Source: Candidatus Brachybacterium merdavium
GTDB lineage: Bacteria; Actinomycetota; Actinomycetes; Actinomycetales; Dermabacteraceae
Length of the DNA stretch: 64,000 nucleotides
Assembly (NCBI GenBank): GCA_019118275.1
Contig: DWZH01000042.1
Location: 1 to 64,000, forward strand
Direction: 5' to 3'
Every line of letters begins with the position of its first letter. The first letter of the stretch is position 1. This document shows, piece after piece, positions 1 to 9,747 of the stretch. The position numbers and the translations under genes are program-made. A model generated the notes under the pieces. It was not told the origin of the DNA. It saw nothing but the letters and a program-made list of their open reading frames with translations, and made no database searches.

Positions 1-2642
1 CCGCCGCGCACGATCGAGCCGGCGATGTTGCCGAACTTGGAGGAGCGGAAGATCTCGCGGATCTCCGCCGAGCCGAGCTCGACCTCCTCGTACTCCGGCT
101 TGAGCATGCCCTTGAGGGCCTGCTCGACCTCGTCGATGGCGTTGTAGATGACCGAGTAGTACTTGATCTCCACGCCCTCGCGGTCGGCGTAGTCCGCGTT
201 CAGGCCCTCGGCCCGCACGTTGTAGCCGATGATGACCGCGTTCGAGGCGACGGCGAGGTTGATGTTGTTCATCGTGATCGCACCGACGCCGCGGTCGATG
301 ATCCGCAGATCCACGCCGTCGCCGATCTCGATGCCCAGCAGCGCCTCCTCGAGAGCCTCCACGGCACCGGCCGCGTCACCCTTGAGGATGAGGTTGAGGG
401 TCTCGACCTTGCCGTCGGCCATGTGCTGGTTGATGTCCTCGAGGCTGATGCGCTTGCGCACCTTGGACAGCGACGCGGCACGCTTGGCGGCCTCGCGCTT
501 CTCCGCGATCTGGCGGGCGGTGCGCTCGTCCTGGGCGACCAGGAAGGAGTCACCGGCGCCGGGCACCGAGGTCAGGCCGAGCACCTGGACCGGACGCGAG
601 GGACCGGCCTCCTCGACGCTCACGCCGTTCTCGTCGAGCATGGCGCGCACGCGGCCGTGGCCGCTGCCGCAGACGATCGCATCGCCCACGCGCAGGGTGC
701 CCTGCTCGACCAGGACGGTGGCGACCGGGCCGCGGCCCTTGTCGAGGTTCGCCTCGATGGACACGCCACGCGCGTCCTTGTCCGGGTTGGCGGTGAGCTC
801 GAGCGCGGCATCGGCGGTCAGCAGCACCGCCTCCAGCAGCGAGTCGATGTTGAGGTTCTCGCGGGCGGAGACGTCGACGAACATGGTCTCGCCGCCGTAC
901 TCCTCGGCGATCAGGTTGTACTCGGTCAGCTGCTGGCGGATCTTCTCGGGGTTCGCCTCGGGCTTGTCCACCTTGTTGACCGCGACCACGATCGGCACGT
1001 CGGCCGCCTGGGCGTGGTTGAGCGCCTCGATGGTCTGGGGCATCACGCCGTCATCGGCCGCGACCACCAGGATCGCGATGTCGGTGACGTCGGCACCACG
1101 GGCACGCATGGCGGTGAACGCCTCGTGACCCGGGGTGTCGATGAAGGTCAGCGCGCGGTCCTCGTCCTCGTGCTCGATCTCGACCTGATAGGCACCGATG
1201 TGCTGGGTGATGCCGCCGGCCTCGCCTGCACCGACGGTCGCCTTGCGGATGGTGTCCAGCAGACGGGTCTTGCCGTGGTCGACGTGGCCCATGACGGTGA
1301 CGACCGGCGGCCGCGGGGCGCGGTCCTCATCGCTCTCCTCGGCCAGCTCGGCATCGAGGTCGATGTCGAACTGCTCGAGCAGCTCGCGCTCCTCGTCCTC
1401 CGGGGAGACGATCTCGATCTTGTAGCCGAGCTCGGTGCCCAGCAGCTCGAAGGTGTCCTCGTCGAGCGACTGGGTGGCCGTGGCCATCTCGCCCATCGCG
1501 AACAGCACGGTGATCAGCGACGCGGGGTTGACGTCGATGCGGTCGGCGAAGTCGCTCAGCGACGCGCCGCGGCGCAGGCGGATCTTGGTGGTGCCGTCAC
1601 CGCGCGGGATCGAGACGCCGCCCGGCGCGGGCGCCTGCATCTGCTCGAATTCCTGGCGCTTGGCACGCTTCGACTTGCGCGAGCGGGCGGGCTTGCCACC
1701 ACGACCGAATGCACCCTGGGTGCTGCCGCGACGACCGCGACCGCGGGGACCGCCACCGGGACGGACGGGACCGCCGCCACCGGGACCGCCGCCGGGACGC
1801 CCGCCACGGCCACGACCGCCGCCGCGTCCGCTGGGACGAGTGTCGGCCAGGCCACCGTGGGAGTGCTGACGCATGATGCCGGGCGTGGGCATCCCCGGAC
1901 GGGGACCGCCGCCGGAGCGCGGAGCGCCCTCGCGGGCCGGGGGACGACCGCCCTGCTCCGTGCCGCCGGGGCGGGGACGCTGGCCGGGACGGGGCATGCC
2001 CTGCGAGCTGGCGAAGGGATTGTTGCCTGGACGCGGCCCGCCGGAGCCGGAGGCTCCGCCACGGCCGCCGCCGGGCTTGGGGCGCTGGCCGGGACGCGGC
2101 ATGCCCTGCGAGCTGGCGAAGGGATTGTTGCCGGGGCGTGCTCCTCCCGGACGGGGCGTGGGACGCTCACCACCGGGCTTGGGCGCCACCGGGCGCTCAC
2201 CGCCGGGCTTGGGGGGCACGGGGCGCTCACCGCCGGGCTTCGGGGTCGCTCCGGACTCGGGGGACTTCGACGGCTGGGGCGTCTGCGACGGGGTGGGGGC
2301 CTCCGCGGCCGGCTCGGCCTGCGCGGCGGGCGCCTCGGGCTCCGCACTCTCGGCGGTCGGCTTCGGGGCGGGCTTGCCTCCTGGCTTGGGGGCTGCCTTG
2401 GCGCCCGGCTTGGGCGCCGCCTTGGCACCTGGCTTGGAGGCGCCGGAGGGCTTGGAGCCGCCCTCGGCGGGGGCCTCGCTGGTCTTGACGGGCAGCTCCT
2501 GGCGCAGCTTGCGGGCGACGGGGGCTTCGATGGTCGAGGAAGCCGAGCGAACGAATTCGCCCATGTCCTGCAGCTTCTGCAGAACGACCTTACTGGGGTG
2601 TCCGAGCTCCTTGGCGAGCTCGTGAACGCGGACCTTAGCCAC
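1..2642 (-). CDS. infB: Translation initiation factor IF-2 (C-terminus cut by left edge)
   Basis: GTPase that places initiator tRNA on the 30S subunit and promotes 70S joining in the cytoplasm. The window holds the first 880 residues or so; the end of domain IV lies beyond the left edge. The start is a GTG at 2642 with AGGAG just upstream, and the protein opens [14 protein letters not shown], the usual IF-2 N-domain. Roughly residues 50-330 form a Pro/Gly/Ala/Arg-rich linker with internal repeats, as in other actinobacterial IF-2 proteins. The G domain starts near residue 447 with GHVDHGKT, followed by DTPGHEAF and NKVD. It is the distal member of the rimP-nusA-ylxR-infB cluster, separated from ylxR by about 100 bases. 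Identification is secure. Confidence 0.97.
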   Translation of the reverse strand, partial: MAKVRVHELAKELGHPSKVVLQKLQDMGEFVRSASSTIEAPVARKLRQELPVKTSEAPAEGGSKPSGASKPGAKAAPKPGAKAAPKPGGKPAPKPTAESAEPEAPAAQAEPAAEAPTPSQTPQPSKSPESGATPKPGGERPVPPKPGGERPVAPKPGGERPTPRPGGARPGNNPFASSQGMPRPGQRPKPGGGRGGASGSGGPRPGNNPFASSQGMPRPGQRPRPGGTEQGGRPPAREGAPRSGGGPRPGMPTPGIMRQHSHGGLADTRPSGRGGGRGRGGRPGGGPGGGGPVRPGGGPRGRGRRGSTQGAFGRGGKPARSRKSKRAKRQEFEQMQAPAPGGVSIPRGDGTTKIRLRRGASLSDFADRIDVNPASLITVLFAMGEMATATQSLDEDTFELLGTELGYKIEIVSPEDEERELLEQFDIDLDAELAEESDEDRAPRPPVVTVMGHVDHGKTRLLDTIRKATVGAGEAGGITQHIGAYQVEIEHEDEDRALTFIDTPGHEAFTAMRARGADVTDIAILVVAADDGVMPQTIEALNHAQAADVPIVVAVNKVDKPEANPEKIRQQLTEYNLIAEEYGGETMFVDVSARENLNIDSLLEAVLLTADAALELTANPDKDARGVSIEANLDKGRGPVATVLVEQGTLRVGDAIVCGSGHGRVRAMLDENGVSVEEAGPSRPVQVLGLTSVPGAGDSFLVAQDERTARQIAEKREAAKRAASLSKVRKRISLEDINQHMADGKVETLNLILKGDAAGAVEALEEALLGIEIGDGVDLRIIDRGVGAITMNNINLAVASNAVIIGYNVRAEGLNADYADREGVEIKYYSVIYNAIDEVEQALKGMLKPEYEEVELGSAEIREIFRSSKFGNIAGSIVRG
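1981..2132 (-). repeat. Direct repeat inside the infB linker, copies 105 bp apart
   Basis: A 47-base segment at 1981-2027 recurs at 2086-2132 with one mismatch. The offset of 105 bases keeps the reading frame. Each copy encodes the [15 protein letters not shown] motif in the IF-2 linker. Shorter KPGGERP repeats follow at about 2165-2240. These are coding repeats within a disordered linker, not mobile DNA. Confidence 0.85.
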
Positions 2643-2738
2643 AATTCTCCTGTCTCGGTCCGGCCGACAAGAGGGCGCGGACCGCTAATTCCTGAGGGTG
2701 CTCATGTGCGAGTACTCATCGGATGTCCATGGGTTCTT

Positions 2739-3041
2739 CTACCTGTTCCACTGATCGGTGGGGTCGGGGGTCCCGAGGTCCCGGACGAGCTGCCCGGTGT
2801 CGACGACACCTCGGAAGGCCCGAGGGAAGCCGCCTCGCCGCAGGGCGAGGTCGAGACATGATGAGTCGGGATGGAGCCACGCCCCGCGGCCGGGCGCCGA
2901 CCGGGTGGGGTCGACGCGGACGCGTGGAGCGGCGCCGTCGGGAGCGGGCTCCCGGACCAGACGCACCAGCTGCGTGCGAGCGGCCACCTGTCGGCAGCCG
3001 ATGCATGTGCGCTCGGGGACGTGGGGGTCGGTGTGAGGCAC
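2739..3041 (-). CDS. YlxR-like RNA-binding protein (DUF448)
   Basis: Small conserved protein of 100 residues that in most bacteria is encoded between nusA and infB. The family binds RNA and has been linked to translation and RNase P, but its exact role here is not shown by the sequence. The family signature RTCIGCR is at residues 11-17, and a second conserved block reads GRGAWLHP. The start is a GTG at 3041 preceded by GGAGGTGG. An upstream in-frame start at 3182 exists but would add about 47 residues without family resemblance and would run through a candidate promoter. It lies 160 bases after nusA and about 100 bases before infB. Confidence 0.88.
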   Translation of the reverse strand: MPHTDPHVPERTCIGCRQVAARTQLVRLVREPAPDGAAPRVRVDPTRSAPGRGAWLHPDSSCLDLALRRGGFPRAFRGVVDTGQLVRDLGTPDPTDQWNR

Positions 3042-3132
3042 CAGCGCTCCACCTCCGTTCCGAGCACATTCCTCCGAGCGGGGTCCAGATCGCACCGCGA
3101 TCTGCGCCACAGCTCGGCTGAACAGCCTCCTC

Positions 3133-3138
3133 AGTGTA
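3133..3138 (-). promoter_or_regulatory. Candidate -10 element for ylxR-infB
   Basis: On the minus strand the hexamer reads TACACT, about 90 bases before the ylxR start, in the 160-base gap after nusA. A weak -35 match (CTGAGC) lies 17 bases further upstream. It would give ylxR-infB their own transcription start inside the nusA operon. This rests on pattern alone. Confidence 0.4.
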
Positions 3139-3200
3139 ACGGACGCGCAGGCTGTGCTCAGCACCGGGGAGGCATGCGACACACCACCCCACCGGGACTC

Positions 3201-4193
3201 TCAGGCCTCAGGGGCCTCAGGGGCCTCCGGGTCCTCGTCCGTACGGATATCGATCTTCCAGCCGGTGAGCTTCGCGGCCAGCCGGGCGTTCTGGCCGTCC
3301 TTGCCGATGGCGAGGGAGAACTGGTTCTCGGGGACCACCGCGCGCACCGCCCGGCCGACCTCGTCGATCACCACCACGCTGCTGACCTTGGACGGCGACA
3401 GCGCGTTGGTGACGAACGCGGCGGGGTCCTCGTCGAAGTCGACGATGTCGATCTTCTCGCCCCCCAGCTCGTTCATCACGGCCCGGACGCGGGCGCCCAT
3501 CGGTCCGATGCAGGCGCCCTTGGCGTTGACGCCCGCGATGGTGGCCCGCACCGCCATCTTGGTGCGGTGACCGGCCTCCCGGGCGAGCCCGGCGATCTCC
3601 ACGGTGCCGTCGGCCACCTCGGGGACCTCGAGCGCGAACAGGCGGCGCACCAGGTTGGGGTGGGAGCGGGACAGGGTGATCTGCGGGCCCTTGTGGCCGC
3701 GGCGGGCGTCCGTGACGTAGGCGCGGATGCGGCGCCCGTGCGAGTAGTCCTCCCCCGGCACCCGCTCATGGGGCGGGAGCACGGCCTCGACCTCGCCGAG
3801 GTCGACCAGCACCATGCGCGGGTCGCGGCCCTGCTGGATGATCCCGGAGACGATGTCGTCGGCCCGGTCGGCGTACTCACCGAGCACGGCATCGTCCTCC
3901 AGGTCGCGGATGCGCTGGAAGATCACCTGCCGTGCGGTGGAGGCGGCGACGCGGCCGAAGTTCTCCGGTGTGTCGTCCCACTCCTCGAGGATGGTGCCCT
4001 CGGCGTCGCGCTCGCGGGCGACCACGGCGACCTCGCCGGTCTTCTCGTCGATGATCACCTCGGAGTCGCGCACCGGATGATCGGTGTGGAGGTAGGCGGC
4101 GTGCAGCGCGGAACGGATCGCGTCCAGCAGCACCGGCAGCCGGATGTCCCGTTCCCGTTCGAGGGCGCGCAGGGCACCCATGTCGATGTCCAT
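3201..4193 (-). CDS. nusA: Transcription termination/antitermination factor NusA
   Basis: RNA polymerase-associated factor that modulates pausing, termination and antitermination. The 330-residue protein has the actinobacterial form: N-terminal RNAP-binding domain (about 1-120), an S1 domain (about 125-200), then two KH domains with [10 protein letters not shown] and [13 protein letters not shown]xxG motifs. It has no C-terminal acidic repeats like those of E. coli. The tail ends in a short PEA repeat. The ATG at 4193 has AAGGAGAG at good spacing, and the rimP stop ends 1 base upstream, so the two are co-transcribed and probably coupled. Confidence 0.97.
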   Translation of the reverse strand: MDIDMGALRALERERDIRLPVLLDAIRSALHAAYLHTDHPVRDSEVIIDEKTGEVAVVARERDAEGTILEEWDDTPENFGRVAASTARQVIFQRIRDLEDDAVLGEYADRADDIVSGIIQQGRDPRMVLVDLGEVEAVLPPHERVPGEDYSHGRRIRAYVTDARRGHKGPQITLSRSHPNLVRRLFALEVPEVADGTVEIAGLAREAGHRTKMAVRATIAGVNAKGACIGPMGARVRAVMNELGGEKIDIVDFDEDPAAFVTNALSPSKVSSVVVIDEVGRAVRAVVPENQFSLAIGKDGQNARLAAKLTGWKIDIRTDEDPEAPEAPEA

Positions 4194-4194
4194 C

Positions 4195-4776
4195 TCAGCT
4201 CTCCTTGGGTGCGGTGGGGTCGGCCTGCGCGAGCAGCTGCTCGAGGTCGGCAGGTGGGTTGAACTCGATCTGGACCTGTGCGGTCTCGATCTCGGTGACG
4301 GGGATCTCGAGCCGGTTCGGGGTCCCCTTCGGCAGCTTCAGCGGGCGACCCCGATCGTCGCGGCCGGCCTCCGGTCGCAGCGTGACCTCCTGGGAGGGGC
4401 TGACCGCGAGGATCCGCGCCCGGTGCTCGACGCCGTCCCGGGTGCGCAGGATCACCAGGCGGCCGCGGGCCCGGCGGAAGTGGCGGGCCTCGGTCAGCTT
4501 CCGCTCCACGCCCGGGGTGGTCAGCTCGAGGACCGAGGGGCCCGGGCCCAGCAGGCTGTCATCGGCATCGGTGAGGGTGGACAGAGCGGAGGAGGCCTCC
4601 GCGACGGTGTCCAGATCGGCGCTGCCGGTGCGCTCCTCGGGCAGGTCCACGACCAGCCGGGCCCGGGTCGTGCCCGACTCGCGGCGCACCACCAGCTCCT
4701 CGAGCACCAGATCGTGCTCGGCCAGGACGCGAGTCGCTGCCTCGTGCAGGGCGGCGTGGGAATCTGCCGTGCTCAT
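4195..4776 (-). CDS. rimP: Ribosome maturation factor RimP
   Basis: 30S subunit assembly factor of 193 residues. The N-terminal half contains the DUF150-type pattern LVVDLPEE...[12 protein letters not shown] and [12 protein letters not shown], which corresponds to the family's SPGxxRPL block. The C-terminal half forms the Sm-like domain. The ATG at 4776 follows AGGAGGAGGTG. A long reading frame continues upstream to 5859 but only as a shadow of the divergent lipoprotein gene. First gene of the rimP-nusA-ylxR-infB cluster, divergent from the gene at 4906. Confidence 0.95.
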   Translation of the reverse strand: MSTADSHAALHEAATRVLAEHDLVLEELVVRRESGTTRARLVVDLPEERTGSADLDTVAEASSALSTLTDADDSLLGPGPSVLELTTPGVERKLTEARHFRRARGRLVILRTRDGVEHRARILAVSPSQEVTLRPEAGRDDRGRPLKLPKGTPNRLEIPVTEIETAQVQIEFNPPADLEQLLAQADPTAPKES

Positions 4777-4844
4777 CGCGCACACCTCCTCCTGCGTATG
4801 GGTACCTGGTGCGACCGCCCGGCGGGCGCGGACGCACTGGCACC

Positions 4845-4850
4845 AGGATA
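4845..4850 (-). promoter_or_regulatory. Candidate rimP -10 element within an inverted repeat
   Basis: The minus strand reads TATCCT about 70 bases before the rimP start. The hexamer overlaps the right arm (4840-4847) of an inverted repeat whose left arm CCTGGTGC is at 4805-4812. Since the right arm covers the -10, the repeat could act as an operator rather than as an RNA hairpin. No clear -35 was seen. Confidence 0.4.
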
Positions 4851-4893
4851 GTGGCCGAGCGCCATGGTCGCCGCCACGGGCCGGCCACGGTGC

Positions 4894-4899
4894 GAGAAT
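4894..4899 (+). promoter_or_regulatory. Leaderless -10 element (GAGAAT) for the gene at 4906
   Basis: GAGAAT ends exactly 6 bases before the GTG at 4906. No Shine-Dalgarno sequence is present, so transcription probably starts at the start codon. Confidence 0.5.
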
Positions 4900-4905
4900 C
4901 ATCCT

Positions 4906-6030
4906 GTGTCCTCTCTCGCCCGCCCCCGTGCCGCCGTCCTGCGGCCGTCTCGACGCCGACTGCTGATGGCCGCCCCGGGCCTGCTGCTCGGAGCCGGTGG
5001 CGCGGCGGCGCTGAGCGGGTGCGGGACGGTCAGATTGGGCGGCCCCGAGAAGTACACCCCTCCCCCGCCGGGCATCGACGATCTCTATCGCACCGATCTG
5101 ATCGCGCTGCTGGACCGTGCGATCGCGGGCACCGCGACGGTGGCCGAGCAGGAGAGCGAGGATCCCGCCCGCAGCGCCGATGTCTCCGGGGCGCTGACCG
5201 CACTGGCCCAGGCACTGCCGGTGCAGCGCACCGCCCTGCTCACCGGCGCGCAGCGGGAGCGGGAGCTGGAGGCGGCCGAGGATCCCGATCCGGAGCTGGC
5301 CTCGCCGCCACCTCCCTCCGACGCGCCCCGGGAGCTGGTCGCGCTGCTCGCGGTGCTGGTCGAGCTGCGGGACGTGGGCACGATGGCCGCACGTCAGATC
5401 TCCGGCTCGCTGGCTCGTCCGGTCGCGGCGATGGCCGCCCATGCCCACTGGTCGGCGCTGCGGCTGCAGGCGGCCGCCGGGGAGGGGGAGGTCCCTGCCG
5501 CCGCCTCGATCGAGGAGATCGTGCCGACCCGGGAGGTGCCGGAGACCGATCCGCCCTCCATCGGTGCCGAGTCCGATCACCATCTGGCGGTCGAGACCGC
5601 CCAGCAGCAGGAGTGGTACGCGGGGTACGTCCATGAGGTCCTGGCCGCGCGCACCGAGGACGAGGCGGAACGCTCCGCGCACCTGGAGAGCAGTACACGT
5701 CATCGGACCCGAGCCCAGGGGCTGGCCGGCGCGGCCGAGGAAGACGGCGCGCCCGTCGTGGCGAGGCAGGCGGTGTACGCCCTGCCCGGGGGGAAGCTGG
5801 ATGACCGCACCGCCGGGATGCTCCCTACGCAGCTGGCGCAGGGCCTGCTCGTCACGCACCTGGCCGTGGTGGGGGCCGCGCCCTTCGAGCGCCGCCCGCT
5901 GTCGATCGCGGCGGCGCTCGAGGAGGCCGGGGAGCTCGCCTCGCTCCGGGCCGAGCTCGAGCCCGTGCCGTCGCTGGTGCCCGAGGACCAGGACCTCGCC
6001 CCGCAGGACGAGGAGCCGGAGGCCGGCTGA
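4906..6030 (+). CDS. Ferritin-like (DUF4439-type) Tat lipoprotein
   Basis: Predicted exported lipoprotein of 374 residues. The N-terminus carries a twin-arginine stretch (SRRRLLM, about residues 15-21), a short hydrophobic segment and a lipobox LSGC with Cys39. The mature protein is Ala/Glu-rich and helical. The C-terminal part (HHLAVETAQQQEWYAGYV through the end) resembles the ferritin-like DUF4439 domain common in Actinobacteria; metal binding or function is not known. The GTG at 4906 is chosen over the in-frame ATG at 4864 because it sits 6 bases after a -10-like GAGAAT and gives a normal signal peptide. It is divergent from rimP and convergent with proS. Confidence 0.75.
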   Translation: MSSLARPRAAVLRPSRRRLLMAAPGLLLGAGGAAALSGCGTVRLGGPEKYTPPPPGIDDLYRTDLIALLDRAIAGTATVAEQESEDPARSADVSGALTALAQALPVQRTALLTGAQRERELEAAEDPDPELASPPPPSDAPRELVALLAVLVELRDVGTMAARQISGSLARPVAAMAAHAHWSALRLQAAAGEGEVPAAASIEEIVPTREVPETDPPSIGAESDHHLAVETAQQQEWYAGYVHEVLAARTEDEAERSAHLESSTRHRTRAQGLAGAAEEDGAPVVARQAVYALPGGKLDDRTAGMLPTQLAQGLLVTHLAVVGAAPFERRPLSIAAALEEAGELASLRAELEPVPSLVPEDQDLAPQDEEPEAG

Positions 6031-6039
6031 GGGTCAGCC
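6025..6039. terminator. Short hairpin containing both stop codons of a convergent pair
   Basis: GGCTGA (6025-6030) and TCAGCC (6034-6039) form a 6-bp stem with a 3-base loop. The TGA of the lipoprotein gene and the TGA of proS both lie in the stem. No T-tract follows on either strand, so termination activity is only suggested. Confidence 0.35.
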
Positions 6040-7815
6040 CGCGCGCACCACCTCGGTCACCCGGTCGACGATCTGCTCCGGGGGGACCTCCTCGATCTGC
6101 CCGGTGGCGCGGTCGCGCAACTCGACCACGCCGGAGGCCAGACCGCGACCGACCACCACGGACGTGGGCAGCCCCAGCAGCTCGGCGTCCTTGAACTTCA
6201 CGCCCGGGGAGACCTTGGGCCGGTCGTCGTAGAGCACCTCCAGGCCCTGGGCCTCGAGCGCGGCGGCGATCCGCTCCGCCTCCTCGAAGATCTCCGCGTC
6301 CTTGCCGGTGGCCATGATGTGCACATCGGCCGGGGCGACGGCGCGGGGCCAGACCAGGCCCTTCTCGTCGTGGTGCAGCTCGGCGATGGCGGCGATGGCC
6401 CGGGTCACCCCGATCCCGTAGGAGCCCATGGTCACCACGGCGGCCTTGCCATTCGCGTCGAGGACCTTCAGATCGAGGGCTTCGGCGTACTTGCGTCCCA
6501 GCGCGAAGATGTGGCCCATCTCCATGCCGCGGGTCAGGCGCAGCGGGCCCGAGCCGTCGGGGGCGGGGTCCCCGTCGTGGACCTCGGCGGCCTCGATGGT
6601 GCCGTCGGCGGTGAAGTCGCGGCCGTAGACCAGGTCGTAGACGTGCTTGTCCTGCGCGCCGGCCCCGGCCACCCAGGACGTGCCCGGCACCACCCGGGGA
6701 TCGACCAGATACCTGATCCCCGACGCCGACTCCAGTCCCAGCCCCTCCGGCCCGATGTAGCCCTTGGCCAGCACGGGATGGGCGGCGAAGTCGGCATCGG
6801 TGAAGGGCTCGGCCACCGCCGGGGCCAGAGCGGCCTCCAGACGCTTGGGATCGACCTCGCGGTCACCGGGCAGGGCGAGGACCACCGGTTCCTTCGTCCC
6901 GTCCGGGTAGGTCAGCATGTACACGAGGTGCTTGAGCATCTCGTAACGGGTCCACTCCCCCGTCTCGGTCACCGGCCCCTGGCCGGGGAAGGCGCGATTG
7001 GAGAACTCGGTGAGCTTCGCGATGGTGCTCGCCCCGGGCGTGTCCTCCACGTGCATCGGCGGCAGGGCGTCGATCTCGGCCTGCTCGAGCGGTGCGGGGG
7101 CCGCGGTGATGACGGCCTCGACATTGGCGGAGTAACCGCCGTCGGAGACCACGAAGGTGTCCTCGCCGACCTCGGTTGGGTGCAGGAACTCCTCGGAGCG
7201 CGAGCCTCCCATCGCCCCGGCGTCGGCCTGGCAGATGACCGTCGGCAGCCCGAGCCGCTCGAAGGTGCGCTGGTAGGCCTTGCGCTGGCGCTCGTAGGAG
7301 GCGTCGAGTCCCGCGTCGTCGATGTCGAAGGAGTAGGCGTCCTTCATCACGAACTCGCGGGTGCGCAGCAGGCCGGCCCGGGGACGGGGCTCATCGCGGA
7401 ACTTGGTCTGGATCTGGTACAGCATCGTGGGCAGATCCTTGTACGAGGAGAACAGATCCTTCACCGCCAGGGTGAACATCTCCTCGTGGGTGGGGGCCAG
7501 CAGGTAGTCGTCCTGCTTGCGGTCCTGCAGGCGGAACATGCCGGGGAAGTCACCCCAGCGGCCGGTGGTCTCGTAGGGCTCCCGCGGCTGCAGCGCCGAG
7601 AACAGCACCTCCTGGCCGCCGATCGCGTCCTGTTCCTCGCGCACGATCTGCTCGACCTTGCGCAGCACCTTCAGGCCCAGCGGCAGCCAGGTGTAGACAC
7701 CCGGGGCGCTGCGGCGGATGTAGCCGGCGCGCACCAACAGCTTGTGGCTCGCGACCTCGGCGTCCGCCGGGTCCTCACGCAGGGTGCGGACGAACGACGA
7801 CGACAATCGGATCAT
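6034..7815 (-). CDS. proS: Prolyl-tRNA synthetase
   Basis: Class II aminoacyl-tRNA synthetase charging tRNA-Pro, 593 residues, the usual length of the bacterial type with an editing insertion. The start [16 protein letters not shown] and the motif 2 region ([19 protein letters not shown]) are typical. The central insertion (about 225-390) corresponds to the YbaK-like editing domain. Motif 3 is in the [16 protein letters not shown] region, and the anticodon-binding domain occupies the last 110 residues or so. The ATG at 7815 is preceded by GAGAGG. Single-gene unit, convergent with the lipoprotein gene at 6030. Confidence 0.97.
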   Translation of the reverse strand: MIRLSSSFVRTLREDPADAEVASHKLLVRAGYIRRSAPGVYTWLPLGLKVLRKVEQIVREEQDAIGGQEVLFSALQPREPYETTGRWGDFPGMFRLQDRKQDDYLLAPTHEEMFTLAVKDLFSSYKDLPTMLYQIQTKFRDEPRPRAGLLRTREFVMKDAYSFDIDDAGLDASYERQRKAYQRTFERLGLPTVICQADAGAMGGSRSEEFLHPTEVGEDTFVVSDGGYSANVEAVITAAPAPLEQAEIDALPPMHVEDTPGASTIAKLTEFSNRAFPGQGPVTETGEWTRYEMLKHLVYMLTYPDGTKEPVVLALPGDREVDPKRLEAALAPAVAEPFTDADFAAHPVLAKGYIGPEGLGLESASGIRYLVDPRVVPGTSWVAGAGAQDKHVYDLVYGRDFTADGTIEAAEVHDGDPAPDGSGPLRLTRGMEMGHIFALGRKYAEALDLKVLDANGKAAVVTMGSYGIGVTRAIAAIAELHHDEKGLVWPRAVAPADVHIMATGKDAEIFEEAERIAAALEAQGLEVLYDDRPKVSPGVKFKDAELLGLPTSVVVGRGLASGVVELRDRATGQIEEVPPEQIVDRVTEVVRAG

Positions 7816-7856
7816 GGGTGGCGGCCTCTCTCAACGGACGGGGAGATATCCGCCCG

Positions 7857-7862
7857 ATCCTA
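7857..7862 (-). promoter_or_regulatory. Candidate proS -10 element
   Basis: The minus strand reads TAGGAT about 42 bases before the proS ATG. It leaves a short leader that contains the GAGAGG ribosome-binding site. It lies in the divergent region shared with the gene at 7924. No convincing -35 was found. Confidence 0.45.
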
Positions 7863-7910
7863 TCGGCCGATGATGCGGTCGGTGCCCTTTCCCCGGTCGC
7901 TGCGCGATGG

Positions 7911-7916
7911 CAGGCT
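7911..7916 (+). promoter_or_regulatory. Candidate leaderless -10 element (CAGGCT)
   Basis: CAGGCT ends 7 bases before the ATG at 7924, and no ribosome-binding site is present. The layout matches the leaderless pattern seen elsewhere in the window, with one extra base. Confidence 0.4.
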
Positions 7917-7923
7917 GACGGAC

Positions 7924-8241
7924 ATGAACGATTCCAAGCAGATCCTCACCGCCGACGAGATCACCGCCGCCGCGCTGCCGCAGTGGCGTCACGCCGAGGG
8001 TGCCCTGCACGTCACCTACGCCACCGGCGACTTCGCCACCGGGCTCGCCCTCGTGGACCGGATCGGCGAGGCCGCGGAGGCCGCCGATCACCATCCGGAC
8101 CTCCATCTCACTTATCCGACCGTCTCGGTCACGCTGACCAGCCATGACGCGGGTGGGGTGACCCGACGCGACGTCGACATGGCCCGACGGATCGACGAGT
8201 TCGCCGCCGCGGCCGGGGTCGGGACCGCCGAGGGCGCCTGA
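7924..8241 (+). CDS. 4a-hydroxytetrahydrobiopterin dehydratase-like protein
   Basis: A 105-residue protein of the pterin-4a-carbinolamine dehydratase (DCoH/PhhB) family. The signature is EAADHHPDLHLTYP, in which the HHPD histidines form the dehydratase active site, followed by the strand VSVTLTSHDAGGVTRRDVD. The family recycles oxidised pterin cofactor, or acts in molybdopterin metabolism in bacteria that lack aromatic amino acid hydroxylases. No hydroxylase is visible here. The ATG at 7924 is the sensible start because a much longer frame upstream is a shadow of proS. It is divergent from proS. Confidence 0.85.
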   Translation: MNDSKQILTADEITAAALPQWRHAEGALHVTYATGDFATGLALVDRIGEAAEAADHHPDLHLTYPTVSVTLTSHDAGGVTRRDVDMARRIDEFAAAAGVGTAEGA

Positions 8242-8314
8242 GCGGCCCGCTCGCATCACCCCGCGCCGGATCGCCGCCGTCGGACCGGGCAGTCCCCGTC
8301 GGTGCGCACCGGCG

Positions 8315-8320
8315 TACCCT
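8315..8320 (+). promoter_or_regulatory. Candidate -10 element (TACCCT) for the GH15-like gene
   Basis: TACCCT lies 36 bases before the ATG at 8357 and is followed by a leader containing AGGAGG and GGGGGA. It fits a conventional, leadered promoter. Confidence 0.4.
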
Positions 8321-8356
8321 GTAACGGCCCGGGACGAGGAGGCAGGGGGACCAGCC

Positions 8357-9730
8357 ATGCAGGACAGCGAGCCGCCCACCGGTCCCGCGGAGGGCCCGGC
8401 ACGGTCGTCGCCCACGGCCGGGTCCCGTCGCACCGTGCTGCGGGGGTTGGGGGCGGTGTCGGTCCTGGGGGCGCTGGGCGCAGGTGGGCACCACCTTTAC
8501 CGCGCGGTGCGCCCCGAGGTCGATCCCCGGACCGTGATCCCGCTGTACTCGCAGACCGTGGCCTACGGCGGCGATGAGCGCCGGATCCTGGTGGGAGCCT
8601 CTGCCCCGCACCATGAGCTGGCCCCCTCCAGCCGGCTGACCACCGCCGTGCCGGCGCCCGCCGAGGTGGTGCGGCGCGCCCGCCGCTTCTGGGACGCGAC
8701 CGCGGCCTGGCGCGCCCGGGTCGGGGACGATCCCGCGCCCGGGGGATCGGGGTCGCTGGCCAGCCTGGCCGAATCCGCGATCCAGGACCTGTGGGTGCTC
8801 ACCGATCAGCTGCCGGCGCCGGTGGCCGCCTGGACCCCGCACTGGCGGTACGTGTGGCCGCGCGACGCCGCCTTCTGCGCGGTGGCCCTGGCCCGGATCG
8901 GCCACGCCGAGACGGCGCTGGACGTCCTGGAGCATCTGCAGTCCCTGCAGCATCCGGACGGCTGGTTCGAGGCGCGCTACGTTCCCGGCACCGAGCGGGC
9001 ACCGGACGACCGGCCGCGCCAGTTCGACGGGACGGGCCTGCTGCTGTGGGCGGCGAGCGCGGTGTGGAACTCCGCCGAGGCCTCCCGGCGCGGCGCGGTC
9101 GCCGACCGTCTCGCGCCGTTGATCACCACCTCCCAGCAGACCCTGCTCGAGGCCACCCGCGACGGCGAGCGCATGCCGCCCATCTCCCCCGACTACTGGG
9201 AGGTGCGGGAGCGCTCGGTGACCCTGGGCATCATGGCCGCGACCCTGGCCGGGCTGCGCGGAGCCCACACGGTCACGGGCGAGGATCGGGCCGGCGACGC
9301 GGCAGATGCCCTCACCGCCCTGCTGACCTCGACTTTCGGTGCCCACCAGTACCAGCGTTATCGTCGCGGCGGCGGCGCAGACTCGGCACGCGCCTTCTTC
9401 GCCGCCACCGGTTGCGGTGGGATCATCGGGACGAGGCTGCTGACCTCCCTGCGCACCGAGCTGGCCCGTGGTGGCGGCGGCATCGCGCCGGGCGCCTCCT
9501 GGCGTGATGACGGGATCAGCTGGACCCCCTCGACCAGTCTGCTGGCCCTCGCACTGGCCCGGGCCGGGGAGCACGATCAGGCTCGCGAGGTGCTGGGGTG
9601 GCTGGCAGACCACCGCACCGAGGCGGGCTCCCTGCCGGAGAAGGTGCTGTTCGACGGACGCCCGGCCGCGGTCGCTCCCCTGGCCTGGACGGCCGCCAAC
9701 GTGCTGCTGGCCATCGAAGCCCTGATCTGA
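8357..9730 (+). CDS. GH15-like (glucoamylase-related) exported protein
   Basis: Predicted exported protein of 457 residues with an (alpha/alpha)6 glycoside hydrolase fold. The N-terminus has a twin-arginine type signal (SRRTVLRG, about 23-30) and a weak hydrophobic segment. The block HWRYVWPRDAAFCAVALARIG and the late motif SLPEKVLFDGRP...PLAWTAANV match the conserved regions of GH15 glucoamylase/trehalase-like enzymes; the Glu of SLPEKV is a candidate catalytic base. Substrate is unknown, with an alpha-glucoside the likeliest class. It is monocistronic and convergent with the acetyltransferase at 9745. Confidence 0.75.
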   Translation: MQDSEPPTGPAEGPARSSPTAGSRRTVLRGLGAVSVLGALGAGGHHLYRAVRPEVDPRTVIPLYSQTVAYGGDERRILVGASAPHHELAPSSRLTTAVPAPAEVVRRARRFWDATAAWRARVGDDPAPGGSGSLASLAESAIQDLWVLTDQLPAPVAAWTPHWRYVWPRDAAFCAVALARIGHAETALDVLEHLQSLQHPDGWFEARYVPGTERAPDDRPRQFDGTGLLLWAASAVWNSAEASRRGAVADRLAPLITTSQQTLLEATRDGERMPPISPDYWEVRERSVTLGIMAATLAGLRGAHTVTGEDRAGDAADALTALLTSTFGAHQYQRYRRGGGADSARAFFAATGCGGIIGTRLLTSLRTELARGGGGIAPGASWRDDGISWTPSTSLLALALARAGEHDQAREVLGWLADHRTEAGSLPEKVLFDGRPAAVAPLAWTAANVLLAIEALI

Positions 9731-9747
9731 TCCCCGAGAGGGGGTCA
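9728..9747. terminator. Bidirectional hairpin between convergent genes
   Basis: TGATCCCC and GGGGGTCA pair into an 8-bp stem (one G-T wobble) around the loop GAGA. The stop codons of the GH15-like gene and of the opposing acetyltransferase gene both lie within the stem. There is no T-tract, but position and symmetry fit a shared terminator. Confidence 0.5.

Noticed and set aside
423..2861. 812-residue open frame on the plus strand opposite infB
   Set aside because: Its translation is low-complexity Gly/Leu/Arg and mirrors the infB codon pattern; infB itself is certain on the minus strand.
6319..7923. Long N-terminal extension of the pterin dehydratase-like gene
   Set aside because: The upstream part is the reverse shadow of proS; the real protein starts at 7924 by family length and promoter position.
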